Source: Candidatus Zixiibacteriota bacterium
GTDB taxonomy: Bacteria > Zixibacteria > MSB-5A5 > GN15 > FEB-12
Assembly (NCBI GenBank): GCA_022571845.1
Contig: JACZXB010000002.1
Coordinates: 107,979-171,978, forward strand
DNA length: 64,000 nucleotides
Direction of reading: 5' to 3'
This document shows positions 36,066 to 44,310 of this stretch, piece after piece. The translations under genes were made by a program, and so were the position numbers. The notes under the pieces were generated by a model, which had not been told where the DNA came from, searched no databases, and saw only the letters and a program-made list of their open reading frames with translations. Every line of letters begins with the position of its first letter. The stretch's first letter is position 1.

Positions 36066-37058
36066 ATGAAATTAAAGCCGCTGTCAATTCCGAAAGAGGT
36101 TGTCAACGACCAGTCGTCTTCGGGCGAAAATTATTCACGCTTCATTATCGAACCGCTTGAAAGAGGGTTTGGTACTACCCTGGGAAGCAGCCTGCGCAGA
36201 GTTCTTCTCTCATCTATTCAGGGCTCGGCCCCGATAGGAATGAGAATTGCCGGAACCCTGCATGAGTTTTCTGCTTTGGAAGGTGTCTTTGAAGATTCCA
36301 CCCAGATAGTCCTGAACGTAAAAGGCATTATTACCAGGTGCCACTCTGAAGAAGTCAAAACACTGCGACTCAAAAAGAGTAGCAAAGGAAAAATAACTGC
36401 CGGGATGTTTGAAGCAGACGCAAATGTGGAAATTCTTAACCCCGATCATCACGTTTGTGAGCTGACGGAAGATGTTGACTTTGAAATGGAAATAGATGTT
36501 GCCAGCGGCCGCGGTTATGCGGTTGCTGAATCTAATAAATACCCCGATGCCCCCAGCGGTACGGTATTTATTGACGCGCTCTATTCCCCGGTTATCAAAG
36601 TTGCATTTTCTACTCAGGATACGCGTGTCGGACAGAAGACAGATTATGACAAGCTGGTTCTGGAAATTACAACTGATGGTTCTATATCCCCCGAAGATGC
36701 TCTCAGCGGAGCTGCCAAAATTATCAAGAACCACCTGCACCTGTTTATTCAGGTCGATGAAGAAGTTGTAGTAGAGGAAGTGCCTGAAGAAGATGAAGCT
36801 ACCCAGCGTGTGAGAAATCTGCTGAACACACGGGTAGACGAACTTGAGCTGTCTGTAAGATCTTCAAACTGCCTTAGAGCAGCCAATATCCAGACAATTC
36901 AAGAGTTGGTTACGAAATCAGAGTCAGAAATGCTGAAATTCAGAAACTTTGGCAGAAAGTCACTTAATGAGATAAGCTCTATCCTGGAAGAAATGGGACT
37001 CCATTTTGGCATGGATATTGGTCAATATCTTGAATCAGAAAAAAACGGTAACGGATAG
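36066..37058 (+). CDS. rpoA: DNA-directed RNA polymerase subunit alpha
   Basis: The 330-residue alpha subunit. The N-terminal dimerisation domain has [30 protein letters not shown], and the C-terminal domain has [22 protein letters not shown] with [30 protein letters not shown] lies 8 bases before the ATG. Confidence 0.98.
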   Translation: MKLKPLSIPKEVVNDQSSSGENYSRFIIEPLERGFGTTLGSSLRRVLLSSIQGSAPIGMRIAGTLHEFSALEGVFEDSTQIVLNVKGIITRCHSEEVKTLRLKKSSKGKITAGMFEADANVEILNPDHHVCELTEDVDFEMEIDVASGRGYAVAESNKYPDAPSGTVFIDALYSPVIKVAFSTQDTRVGQKTDYDKLVLEITTDGSISPEDALSGAAKIIKNHLHLFIQVDEEVVVEEVPEEDEATQRVRNLLNTRVDELELSVRSSNCLRAANIQTIQELVTKSESEMLKFRNFGRKSLNEISSILEEMGLHFGMDIGQYLESEKNGNG

Positions 37059-37073
37059 AAATAATAAGCTACT

Positions 37074-37538
37074 ATGGGACATAGGGATAAAACGGCTAAA
37101 TTATGCCGCACAAAACCACACCGCGAGGCAATGCTGTCAAATATGGCCATGTCTCTACTTACGCATCGCATCATTCGCACAACTGATGCCAAAGCAAAGG
37201 CCTTAAAACCGGTTATAGACAGAATTATTTCGACCGCCAAGAAAAATGACCTGTCTGCCATGCGTCAGGTGGCCAAAAGGGTTAAGGACAAGAAAGTTTT
37301 TAAGAAACTTTTTGATGAAATAGTTCCTCAGTTCGAGGGACGCAACAGCGGCTTCTCCCGGATTTTAAAACTGGGCGTGCGACGTGGCGACGGTGCGCCG
37401 ATGTCTATTGTTGAGCTCTTGATTGAAGCTCCCAAAGCTGCCGACAAAAAAGATGAAAAAGGCAAGAAAAGTAAAAAGGCTGCCACTGCTTCAAAAAGCA
37501 AACCCGCTAAAGCTAAGAAGGCAGCCAAAGCCAAATAA
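37074..37538 (+). CDS. rplQ: 50S ribosomal protein L17 (bL17) with basic tail
   Basis: The first 115 residues are normal bL17 (MGHRDKTAKLCRTKPHREAM, LLTHRIIRTTDAKAKALKPVIDR, GFSRILKLGVRRGDGAPMSIVELL). A 35-residue Lys/Ala-rich tail follows (DEKGKKSKKAATASKSKPAK), similar in character to the uL22 tail. It is the last gene of the superoperon; a terminator follows 27 bases later. Confidence 0.97.
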   Translation: MGHRDKTAKLCRTKPHREAMLSNMAMSLLTHRIIRTTDAKAKALKPVIDRIISTAKKNDLSAMRQVAKRVKDKKVFKKLFDEIVPQFEGRNSGFSRILKLGVRRGDGAPMSIVELLIEAPKAADKKDEKGKKSKKAATASKSKPAKAKKAAKAK

Positions 37539-37564
37539 GATAACGACTAAGCCCTGTTAGAATT

Positions 37565-37594
37565 AAAAGCCCGCAGATAAAGCGGGTTTTTTTT
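37565..37594 (+). terminator. Intrinsic terminator of the ribosomal-protein superoperon
   Basis: Stem CCCGC/GCGGG with a 7-base loop followed by eight T residues, directly after rplQ. It is the first clear terminator after the tRNA-Thr promoter at 20962. Confidence 0.85.
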
Positions 37595-37635
37595 GTTACA
37601 CATCGGGGTTTTTCCAAGAACTTTTTAGAAAATCG

Positions 37636-37665
37636 TTGACTGGCCGTCTGATAAGGCTTTATAAT
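37636..37665 (+). promoter_or_regulatory. Sigma70-type promoter upstream of the 37701 gene
   Basis: TTGACT, 18-base spacer, then a consensus TATAAT. Predicted start of transcription is about 30 bases before the ATG at 37701. It directly follows the superoperon terminator. Confidence 0.75.
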
Positions 37666-37700
37666 AAACTATCCCATTAGCTGTTTAACTGATACGAAAT

Positions 37701-38162
37701 ATGACTGAACAAATTCAAGAAAAAGGATTATCAAAAGGCTGCACCATCGCTCTAATAGTCGGTGGTGTTATTTTTGTACTGGTAGTAGCTCTGATAATTC
37801 TGGTGATTGTAAAAAAAGATGAATTTGCGTCATGGGCATATAGCAAAGCTGTGATAAGCGAAAAGAGATTAATTACAGAGGCTGATTTACCGGGTATTGA
37901 TACAGTCGAAGTTAATCGCATAGCAGATGAATTCCTTGCAAAGGTAGATACGGCAAGATATACTCAGGTAGAGCTAATGCCTTTCGTGAAATTTGTGCAG
38001 GATGGCGGAATGGATGAAAAAGTAGATTCGGCCGAAGTTGCTGCTTTTCTGAATGCGATGGTGGAAAGTTTTCCGGATCTTGAGCAATACAAGAATAGCG
38101 ATGGTACGGATGATATGACAGAGCAGACAGACAGCCCAGCTGTCTCAGAGCAGTCATATTAA
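37701..38162 (+). CDS. Hypothetical single-pass membrane protein
   Basis: A 153-residue protein with one strongly hydrophobic helix (TIALIVGGVIFVLVVALIILVI, about residues 15-37) and a soluble acidic C-terminal domain of about 115 residues. The tail is low-complexity (DGTDDMTEQTDSPAVSEQSY). No family recognised. It has its own promoter and is separated from plsY by 51 bases, so the two could be co-transcribed. Confidence 0.75.
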   Translation: MTEQIQEKGLSKGCTIALIVGGVIFVLVVALIILVIVKKDEFASWAYSKAVISEKRLITEADLPGIDTVEVNRIADEFLAKVDTARYTQVELMPFVKFVQDGGMDEKVDSAEVAAFLNAMVESFPDLEQYKNSDGTDDMTEQTDSPAVSEQSY

Positions 38163-38213
38163 AAGACGTTTAGGTTGGTCTTGTCTGAAATGTATTTGAG
38201 TTACAGCGTTTAA

Positions 38214-38864
38214 ATGCTGATTTCGTTGACAATATTAATGGCCTATTTAGTAGGCGCGGTTCCATTCGGTATTATCATAAGCCGGATTTTTGGAATCAAG
38301 GATATAAGAAGTGAAGGTTCAGGAAACATCGGCGCCGCAAATGTCTGGCGGGTTGCCGGATATAAGGCTGCTGTTTGGGTTTTTATTGCGGATATTGGTA
38401 AAGGTGCGGTGGCAATCTTGATGGCAGAAGCTGCTTACAACAATTTAAATTTGTCTTTTTATTCGCTGGATTTGTTTCTGGCAATTTGCGGAGCAGCAGT
38501 TGTGATTGGTCATATCTTTCCGGTCTTTTTGAAATTTAAAGGCGGCAAAGGTGCTAACACTACTTTAGGCGTGGCGGCGGCATTGCTTCCGATTCATTCA
38601 TTGATTTGCGTCGCAGTATTCTTGATAGTTTTGATGGTGACTAAATATGTGTCTCTTGGTTCAATCATAGGCGCTACTGTGCTTTCATTGAGTCTCGCAT
38701 TTGAAAAATTCGTTTTGGGACATGCCGTAAGCAATGTTTATTTAGTTATGACCTCAATTTTAACAATCTTAGTAATTTTTGCACATCGTCAAAATATCTC
38801 AAGAATGATTTCCGGCAACGAAAAAGTGTTCTCGTTCTCGACAAAAACGGGGAATGTCAGGTAG
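38214..38864 (+). CDS. plsY: Acyl-phosphate:glycerol-3-phosphate acyltransferase
   Basis: PlsY transfers an acyl group from acyl phosphate to glycerol 3-phosphate in the first step of phospholipid synthesis. The 216-residue membrane protein shows the three motifs: RSEGSGNIGAANVWR, the phosphate-binding FKGGKGANT, and the later GSIIGATVLSL region. It is next to gpsA, which supplies its glycerol 3-phosphate substrate; that pairing is functionally coherent and common. Confidence 0.95.
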   Translation: MLISLTILMAYLVGAVPFGIIISRIFGIKDIRSEGSGNIGAANVWRVAGYKAAVWVFIADIGKGAVAILMAEAAYNNLNLSFYSLDLFLAICGAAVVIGHIFPVFLKFKGGKGANTTLGVAAALLPIHSLICVAVFLIVLMVTKYVSLGSIIGATVLSLSLAFEKFVLGHAVSNVYLVMTSILTILVIFAHRQNISRMISGNEKVFSFSTKTGNVR

Positions 38865-38865
38865 C

Positions 38866-39873
38866 ATGCAAAAAGGGGTAACCATACTCGGCGCCGGTTC
38901 CTGGGCAATGGCCGTTTCTCAGATTCTTAGTGATAATGATTGCCAGACAACTCTCTGGGAATACAATCCGAAAGAGGCGAGGAAGCTTGAATCCAAAAGA
39001 ATCAGAGAGGACAAACTTGTTTCATTCAAGCTGCCCGAATCAGTAACTGTTACGAGTTCCTTAGAAAAAGCCTTAAGCAATACCGGTCTGGTCATCTTAG
39101 CTATTCCGTCTCAAAATCTTCGAGCTGTACTGAACCAGGCCCAAAGTTATCTTGGAGAGAAGCCCAAATTACTGAATCTGGCAAAAGGTATAGAGAATAA
39201 GACTCTGAAGCGAATGTCCGAAATAGTTGCTGATGTATTAGGTGACTCAAAATTTTCGTTTGCAACTCTGTCGGGACCTTCGCATGCCGAAGAAGTAGCC
39301 CGACGCATGCCAACTACCATCACGGTAGCCGGTCACGATGACCGCCTTAACACAAATCTTCAGGAGCTTTTCAGCAATAGCTATTTCCGGGTTTATAAAT
39401 CCAGCGATCTTATTGGGGTTGAAATGGGCGGAGCCTTAAAAAACATTATCGCCATAGCGGCAGGTATAATCTTCGGACTGGGCATGGGAGATAATACTAC
39501 CGGCGCTTTAGTTACCAGAGGTCTGGCAGAAATATCCCGACTGGGCATCTCAATGGGCGCCAGTGCCGAAACATTTGCGGGACTTTCCGGGGTCGGCGAT
39601 TTGATTACCACCTGTGCCTCCAAGCACAGCCGTAACCGCTACGTTGGAGTAGAGATCGGCAAAGGCAGAAATCTGGCAGATATCTTAGAGGGCATGACCA
39701 TGGTTGCAGAAGGTGTGGAAACAACCAGGGCTGGCTATGAACTTTCGCGGTTAAAATCCGTAGAAATGCCTATAACAAAAGAAGTTTACAAAGTTTTATT
39801 TGAAAATAAACCTCCGGGAGAGGCGATATGGGAATTAATGGGGCGCGAACTAAAATCAGAAATTTGGAGTTGA
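38866..39873 (+). CDS. gpsA: Glycerol-3-phosphate dehydrogenase [NAD(P)+]
   Basis: GpsA reduces dihydroxyacetone phosphate to glycerol 3-phosphate. It has GAGSWAMAVSQILSDN (dinucleotide fold), TLSGPSHAEEVARRMPT, the catalytic-Lys region EMGGALKNIIAIAAGI, and GVGDLITTCASKHSRNRYVG. I prefer ATG 38866 (335 residues, AGG five bases upstream) to the track start at 38854, which overlaps the plsY stop; either is possible. Confidence 0.94.
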   Translation: MQKGVTILGAGSWAMAVSQILSDNDCQTTLWEYNPKEARKLESKRIREDKLVSFKLPESVTVTSSLEKALSNTGLVILAIPSQNLRAVLNQAQSYLGEKPKLLNLAKGIENKTLKRMSEIVADVLGDSKFSFATLSGPSHAEEVARRMPTTITVAGHDDRLNTNLQELFSNSYFRVYKSSDLIGVEMGGALKNIIAIAAGIIFGLGMGDNTTGALVTRGLAEISRLGISMGASAETFAGLSGVGDLITTCASKHSRNRYVGVEIGKGRNLADILEGMTMVAEGVETTRAGYELSRLKSVEMPITKEVYKVLFENKPPGEAIWELMGRELKSEIWS

Positions 39874-39895
39874 TTAAAGCAAGAGGGATAACGTT

Positions 39896-40246
39896 ATGAC
39901 TACCGTCACAAAAAACGAAAAACTTTATTATTCAATCAGCGAAGTATCCGAAATGACCGGCCTGGCTCCCTATGTGCTGAGGTTCTGGGAAAAAGAATTT
40001 CCCATTCTTCAGCCCCGCAAAAACAGAGGAGGCAACAGAACTTACACTATAAAAGATATCGAAGTCGTAAACCGGATAAAGCACCTGCGCACCAAAGAAA
40101 AACTGACTATCCCGGGCGCACGTTCCAAGCTGATGATGAAGCGTCAAGGAGAAGAAAAAACAGGAATGGTCGCGTCTGCCAGAGCAAAAACTCTGATAGG
40201 AAATATCAGAAAAGACGTTCAGGACATTCTTGAACTTTTCTCTTGA
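39896..40246 (+). CDS. MerR-family transcriptional regulator
   Basis: A 116-residue DNA-binding protein with a MerR winged helix-turn-helix: YYSISEVSEMTGLAPYVLRFWEKEFPILQPRKNRGGNRTYTIKDIEVVNRIKHL. The remaining 40 residues are a short helix without the Cys residues of metal-responsive members, so no effector can be proposed. Short MerR proteins of this kind (IHF-adjacent in other bacteria) often stand alone before tRNA genes, as here. Confidence 0.88.
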   Translation: MTTVTKNEKLYYSISEVSEMTGLAPYVLRFWEKEFPILQPRKNRGGNRTYTIKDIEVVNRIKHLRTKEKLTIPGARSKLMMKRQGEEKTGMVASARAKTLIGNIRKDVQDILELFS

Positions 40247-40300
40247 GTTTGCCTCTATTTAGAGTAGATTTTCCTAAAGAAAGAGATTTTCACCATAAGT

Positions 40301-40377
40301 CGGAGCGTGGCGCAGCCAGGTAGCGCACTCGCTTGGGGTGCGAGAGGTCGGCCGTTCAAATCGGCTCGCTCCGACCA
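40301..40377 (+). tRNA. tRNA-Pro (anticodon GGG)
   Basis: Acceptor CGGAGCG/CGCTCCG, anticodon stem CTCGC/GCGAG around TTGGGGT, T arm GGCCGTTCAAATCGGCT. This is the only tRNA in the window with an encoded CCA. Confidence 0.95.
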
Positions 40378-40405
40378 TATTATATAGGGCGGCTCGGCAG
40401 CAATT

Positions 40406-41101
40406 TTGACAGTTTCAAAAGATTCCATATTGAGAACTACTGCGGCTTTAGTAATTATCCCGGCTTACAATGCTGCGCCATATCTAAGAGACCTGATTCC
40501 CAGACTTCGCCAGTACGTCTGCGATGAAAATTTACTATTTGTAAACGACGGTTCAACAGATAACACTCTGGAAATATTAAAGGAACTGGGTGTAACATTT
40601 CTTAGCTTTAAACAAAACGGGGGCAAAGGCGCTGCCCTGATTGCTGGTTTCAACTACGCCAAAGAAAACGGCTATCGCTCGGTGCTTACTATAGATTCCG
40701 ACCTGCAGCATCTGCCCGAAGAGATTCCCGCTTTTTTTGCAGAAGACAACGGCCAAAAACTAATTATGGGCACCCGCAATATCGATTCCAAGGTTATGCC
40801 CTGGGACCGCTGGCTGACCAACAACCTGACATCAATTATAATTTCTATCTTTTCCTGCTGCAGAATTCGAGACAGCCAATCAGGCTTCAGGCTGCTTCCG
40901 GTCAGCCTGCTGAGATCAATCGAGCTTAAGACTATCAACTATGATCTGGAATCCGAAATGCTATTTAAAGCCGGCGCGGCTGGTTATAAAATTGACGAAG
41001 TTTCCATTTCAACTGTTTACGAAGGTTCCCATTCATATATTAATCCGTTGGTCGATTCAGGAAGATTTATAAAACAGATTTGGAAACGTATCTGGTGTTG
41101 A
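40406..41101 (+). CDS. Family 2 glycosyltransferase
   Basis: A 231-residue GT-A glycosyltransferase resembling polyprenyl-phosphate mannosyl/glucosyltransferases: VIIPAYNAAPYL, LFVNDGSTDNTLEIL, TIDSDLQHLPEEI with the metal-binding DSD, then IRDSQSGFRLLP. There is no membrane anchor. The start is uncertain: TTG 40406 is called, TTG 40430 is also possible, and neither has a clear Shine-Dalgarno. Donor and acceptor cannot be told. Confidence 0.87.
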   Translation: MTVSKDSILRTTAALVIIPAYNAAPYLRDLIPRLRQYVCDENLLFVNDGSTDNTLEILKELGVTFLSFKQNGGKGAALIAGFNYAKENGYRSVLTIDSDLQHLPEEIPAFFAEDNGQKLIMGTRNIDSKVMPWDRWLTNNLTSIIISIFSCCRIRDSQSGFRLLPVSLLRSIELKTINYDLESEMLFKAGAAGYKIDEVSISTVYEGSHSYINPLVDSGRFIKQIWKRIWC

Positions 41102-41132
41102 TTCTTTCAGATTACTTGGGTAAGATTGCAGA

Positions 41133-41912
41133 GTGAAAAAGTCACCCGCCCGCAAAAAGAAACTCAACATTTTAGTCACCAATGATGACGGCTATTTTTC
41201 TGACGGCATAAAAGCGTTAGCCAGAGAACTTGGCAAGACCGCCAATGTCTATATAGTAGCTCCCGACCGGGAACAGTCGGCCAGTTCGCATTCTCTTACC
41301 CTAAACAGACCGCTTAGAGCACAAAAAATTTATGACAACTGTTTCGCCATCGACGGCACCCCCACAGACTGTGTCATGCTGGCAATTCATCTTTTCTTTA
41401 AGTCAGTCAGCCTGGATATGATAATATCCGGAATAAATCATGGACCGAATATGGGCGATGACATCACGTATTCCGGAACTGTGGCTGCGGCAATTGAAGG
41501 CTCTGTTCTTCAGATTCCATCAATTGCAATTTCCGTGTCAGACTATGAACCTGACATGCCCATGACAAGAGCTGCCAGGTGGGTAGCCAAACTCATTCAG
41601 GCCTTTCCGGGGTTTGAACTGGAGCCATCAGTATTCTTGAATGTAAATCTGCCGCCGGACAACGGCCGGCCCTACAAAGATTTTCTGTTCACAAAACCAG
41701 GTGTTCGAAAATACAAAGACATTGTGATTCATAAAACAGACCCCAGAGGCAAGTCCTACTACTGGATTGGTGGTAAACCGAAGTGGCAAAAAACTTCGGG
41801 AACAGATTTTGCTGTAGTAAAGAGTGGAAAAATATCAATTTCCCCTATGAAACCTGAGTTTTTGGATTCGGTTTCGTTAGAAAAGCTACGTTCCGGCAAT
41901 ATTAAGATTTAG
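41133..41912 (+). CDS. surE: 5'/3'-nucleotidase SurE
   Basis: SurE is a metal-dependent survival nucleotidase. The 259-residue protein, starting at GTG, has ILVTNDDGYFSDGIKALA with the metal-binding Asp pair, VAPDREQSASSHSLTLNRPL, and SGINHGPNMGDDITYSGTVAAAIEG. Normal length. It is 31 bases behind the glycosyltransferase gene. Confidence 0.95.
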   Translation: MKKSPARKKKLNILVTNDDGYFSDGIKALARELGKTANVYIVAPDREQSASSHSLTLNRPLRAQKIYDNCFAIDGTPTDCVMLAIHLFFKSVSLDMIISGINHGPNMGDDITYSGTVAAAIEGSVLQIPSIAISVSDYEPDMPMTRAARWVAKLIQAFPGFELEPSVFLNVNLPPDNGRPYKDFLFTKPGVRKYKDIVIHKTDPRGKSYYWIGGKPKWQKTSGTDFAVVKSGKISISPMKPEFLDSVSLEKLRSGNIKI

Positions 41913-42022
41913 CAAGAGCAGCATGTGCGTTATGGATGCCCGGCCATGCCATTATAAAAGCTGAAAATAGTTGACTTAATTTCCGATTCTTGTATCATGA
42001 ACTACTTGCATAAACGTTTACT

Positions 42023-42096
42023 CGGGGCGTGGCGCAGATTGGTAGCGCGCTTGGTTCGGGACTAAGAGGTCGCTGGTTCGATTCCAGTCGCCCCGA
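42023..42096 (+). tRNA. tRNA-Pro (anticodon CGG)
   Basis: Acceptor CGGGGCG/CGCCCCG, anticodon arm CTTGG-TTCGGGA-CTAAG (one G-T pair), T arm GCTGGTTCGATTCCAGT. CCA is not encoded. A second proline tRNA (GGG) is 1.7 kb upstream. Confidence 0.93.
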
Positions 42097-42181
42097 TATT
42101 TGTTTCAAAATTTACTACATTGAAGTGGCAGCATCATTTGTGAATTGCAGCCATGAAAAACACATTTCAAGGTAGGACAGC

Positions 42182-42661
42182 ATGAGTGACAGCACTGATA
42201 GAAAACCTGTAATAGCCATAATAGGCGCTGGGAAATGTTCCAAGAAGCTCCGCGACATGGCAGCCGATATCGGCAGGTATGTAGCGGAAAACGGGGGGGT
42301 AGTTCTTTGCGGAGGATTGGGAGGAATTATGGAAGGGGCAGCGAGAGGCGCCAAAGAAGCCGGTGGGACGACAATCGGTATCATTCCCTCAGAAAACAAA
42401 GCTGATGCCAACCAATTTATCGATTATGTTATCCCGACCGGATTCGGCCAGGCCCGCAATGTGCTGGTAGTTCGTGCTGCTGATGCAATAGTTGCCTTAC
42501 CGGGGAAATTCGGTACCTTGTCTGAAATGGCCTTTGCGCTAGTATCAGGCAAACCGATTGTTTCAGTGCAGGCCTGGAAACTTGGCGAGGAAATACAACA
42601 GGTTGAAGACCCTATTGAGGCAGCCAAAATTGCGATGGAGCTTGCCCGAAAACAAAATTGA
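42182..42661 (+). CDS. LOG/TIGR00725-type Rossmann-fold protein
   Basis: A 159-residue protein of the lysine-decarboxylase-like (LOG) superfamily, closest by pattern to TIGR00725 proteins: VIAIIGAGKCSKKLRDMAADIGRYVAENGGVVLCGGLGGIMEGAARGAKEAGG. The usual PGGxGTxxE motif is PGKFGTLSE here. Related proteins act as cytokinin-type nucleoside 5'-monophosphate phosphoribohydrolases or molybdenum-cofactor carriers; this subgroup is uncharacterised. acyP overlaps it by 4 bases. Confidence 0.85.
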   Translation: MSDSTDRKPVIAIIGAGKCSKKLRDMAADIGRYVAENGGVVLCGGLGGIMEGAARGAKEAGGTTIGIIPSENKADANQFIDYVIPTGFGQARNVLVVRAADAIVALPGKFGTLSEMAFALVSGKPIVSVQAWKLGEEIQQVEDPIEAAKIAMELARKQN

Positions 42662-42936
42662 GTTATGTCGCTGCTGAAATTAAACTGACTGGACTCGTAC
42701 AGGGAGTCGGATTTCGGCATTTCTGCTATCGCACAGCCACAGATTTGAACCTGACTGGCTGTGTCAGAAACGAGCCGGACCGCTCTGTTTTGGTCATCGC
42801 CGAGGGTGACAAGAGCCAAATCGAATCGTTAATTAAATCCTTGAATGTTGGACCATCATTCTCTAACGTAAAGAATATTACTGTTCGCTGGACTGAATTT
42901 AGCGGTAAGTATAATTCGTTTGCAATAGAGAGCTGA
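42658..42936 (+). CDS. acyP: Acylphosphatase
   Basis: A 92-residue enzyme that hydrolyses carboxyl phosphates such as acetyl phosphate. It has TGLVQGVGFRHFCYRTA with the catalytic Arg, and GCVRNEPDRSVLVIAEGD with the catalytic Asn. The start is TTG in TTGA overlapping the previous stop, so translation is probably coupled. Confidence 0.93.
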   Translation: MSYVAAEIKLTGLVQGVGFRHFCYRTATDLNLTGCVRNEPDRSVLVIAEGDKSQIESLIKSLNVGPSFSNVKNITVRWTEFSGKYNSFAIES

Positions 42937-42958
42937 TTTCAACAGAATCGAGGGAGCT

Positions 42959-43483
42959 ATGTCAAACTTAGCATCGTATATCCGCGAGGTGCCGGATTTC
43001 CCCAAGCCGGGAGTCCGCTTTTATGACATCACCACACTAATGCAGGATCCCAAGGGTTTTCGGCAGGCGCTTGACGGCATGGAAAAGTATGTCCGCAGCT
43101 GCAACCCTGATGTGCTCGTAGCCATAGAATCTCGGGGCTTTATATTTGGGGCGGCTTTGGCCGACAGGCTCAATATCGGATTAGTGCCGGCCAGAAAAAT
43201 CGGAAAACTGCCCTCAGACAAAATTTCGCAGGAGTACACGCTGGAGTATGGCACCGACCATGTCGAAATGCACTCCGACGCTATCAGCTCCGACCAGAGG
43301 GTCGTCGTAGTCGATGATCTCATAGCTACAGGAGGAACTGTCGCCGCCACCTGCAAACTGATTGAAAGGCTCGGCGGCGAAGTGGTCGGGATTTCGACTG
43401 TTATCGGATTGATTTTTTTGCCCTGGCAAGATTTGCTAAAAGATTACGATGTCAACTTTCTGATTTCATTCGACTCCGAATAG
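42959..43483 (+). CDS. apt: Adenine phosphoribosyltransferase
   Basis: Apt salvages adenine to AMP using PRPP. The 174-residue protein begins SYIREVPDFPKPGVRFYDITTLM and contains ESRGFIFGAALADRL, the flexible-loop segment YTLEYGTDHVEMHSDAI and the PRPP motif VVVVDDLIATGGTVAA. Normal length; AGGGAG precedes the ATG. Confidence 0.96.
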   Translation: MSNLASYIREVPDFPKPGVRFYDITTLMQDPKGFRQALDGMEKYVRSCNPDVLVAIESRGFIFGAALADRLNIGLVPARKIGKLPSDKISQEYTLEYGTDHVEMHSDAISSDQRVVVVDDLIATGGTVAATCKLIERLGGEVVGISTVIGLIFLPWQDLLKDYDVNFLISFDSE

Positions 43484-43648
43484 ATTCTCGTAGGTCAGGA
43501 ACCTCGTGTTCCTGACTCTTGTCACAGACAGCCCTTTACTTTGGGCTGAATATATTCAGCCCCTACATAGGACCCTGCATATCGATTCTCAGCTCACCAT
43601 GACGATTATGTTCTCTAAAGCCTATTGATGGTCCTGATAGTCAGAAGA

Positions 43649-43684
43649 AATGGGTTCGTTTTGTTATATTTAACATCTTTTTTT
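43649..43684 (-). repeat. Dispersed TTAAATATGACAAAACG repeat, copy 4
   Basis: AAATGGGTTCGTTTTGTTAT then ATTTAACATC and a T-tract, followed by GAGTTGCCTCC. It matches copy 1 including this downstream context. Confidence 0.7.
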
Positions 43685-43742
43685 GAGTTGCCTCCAACTG
43701 GGGGGCGTCCACAAATGGGCCACGGCCCCTGGACGCTCTGCG

Positions 43743-43775
43743 CAAATGGGTTCGTTTTGTCATATTTAACTTTTC
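43743..43775 (-). repeat. Dispersed TTAAATATGACAAAACG repeat, copy 5
   Basis: CAAATGGGTTCGTTTTGTCA then TATTTAACTTTTC, about 60 bases after copy 4 in the same orientation. Confidence 0.65.
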
Positions 43776-44047
43776 TTGACTATTGAGTTTGCAGACATTT
43801 TGAAATGGCTGACTCATCATGATTTTAAATGTCTTAATTCCATAGTAATAAGCGGCTAGAAACGTTTCTTGCATTGTTTGTGTAGAGTATCTGTCGAGTC
43901 TGTTGTCTTTCCAGCGCAGGCTGGAATCCATCTTCTATAGTTGTCATCCTGAGTCCGCCCTGGCGGAAAGGGTGACGCACATAACCTCTTATTCGCGCTT
44001 GTCTTTTGCATCAATTCTGATTTCATTTAGACCATCAAAAATAGAAT

Positions 44048-44121
44048 GCCCTCGTAGCTCAGTTGGATAGAGCAGTGGTTTCCTAAACCAAAGGTCGCAG
44101 GTTCAATTCCTGCCGGGGGTA
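44048..44121 (+). tRNA. tRNA-Arg (anticodon CCT)
   Basis: Acceptor GCCCTCG pairs with CGGGGGT allowing two G-T pairs; anticodon loop TTCCTAA with stem TGGT/ACCA; T arm GCAGGTTCAATTCCTGC. CCA is not encoded. Confidence 0.92.
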
Positions 44122-44310
44122 TTGTAACTCTAAGCTGTCCTGAAACTTCCGAAAACGGCCCCCTAACGACTTGACAAAAAGCCCTTTTTAATGCAAATTA
44201 GAGAGTAAATTCTTTTATTACAAATCTATTGGGCTGTGGATTTATCATCAAGAATCGTCTCTTGTAGCCTGATATAAGTTATTAAGTCAGCCTCAGAAAG
44301 AGGAATTACT

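Larger units (their letters stand above)
43484..44047. repeat. Second intergenic repeat mosaic
   Basis: 564 bases with no credible gene: a TAGGTCAGGAACCTCGTGTT palindrome after apt, two copies of the TTAAATATGACAAAACG element, a CTTTCCAGCGCAGGCTGGAA palindrome (about 43908) and a CATCCTGAGTCCGCC module. The minus-strand ORF at 43641-43931 is read through two repeat copies. Confidence 0.75.

Noticed and set aside
43641-43931. 96-residue minus-strand ORF in the second mosaic
   Set aside because: It passes through two copies of the dispersed repeat and palindromic modules; no conserved domain is visible.
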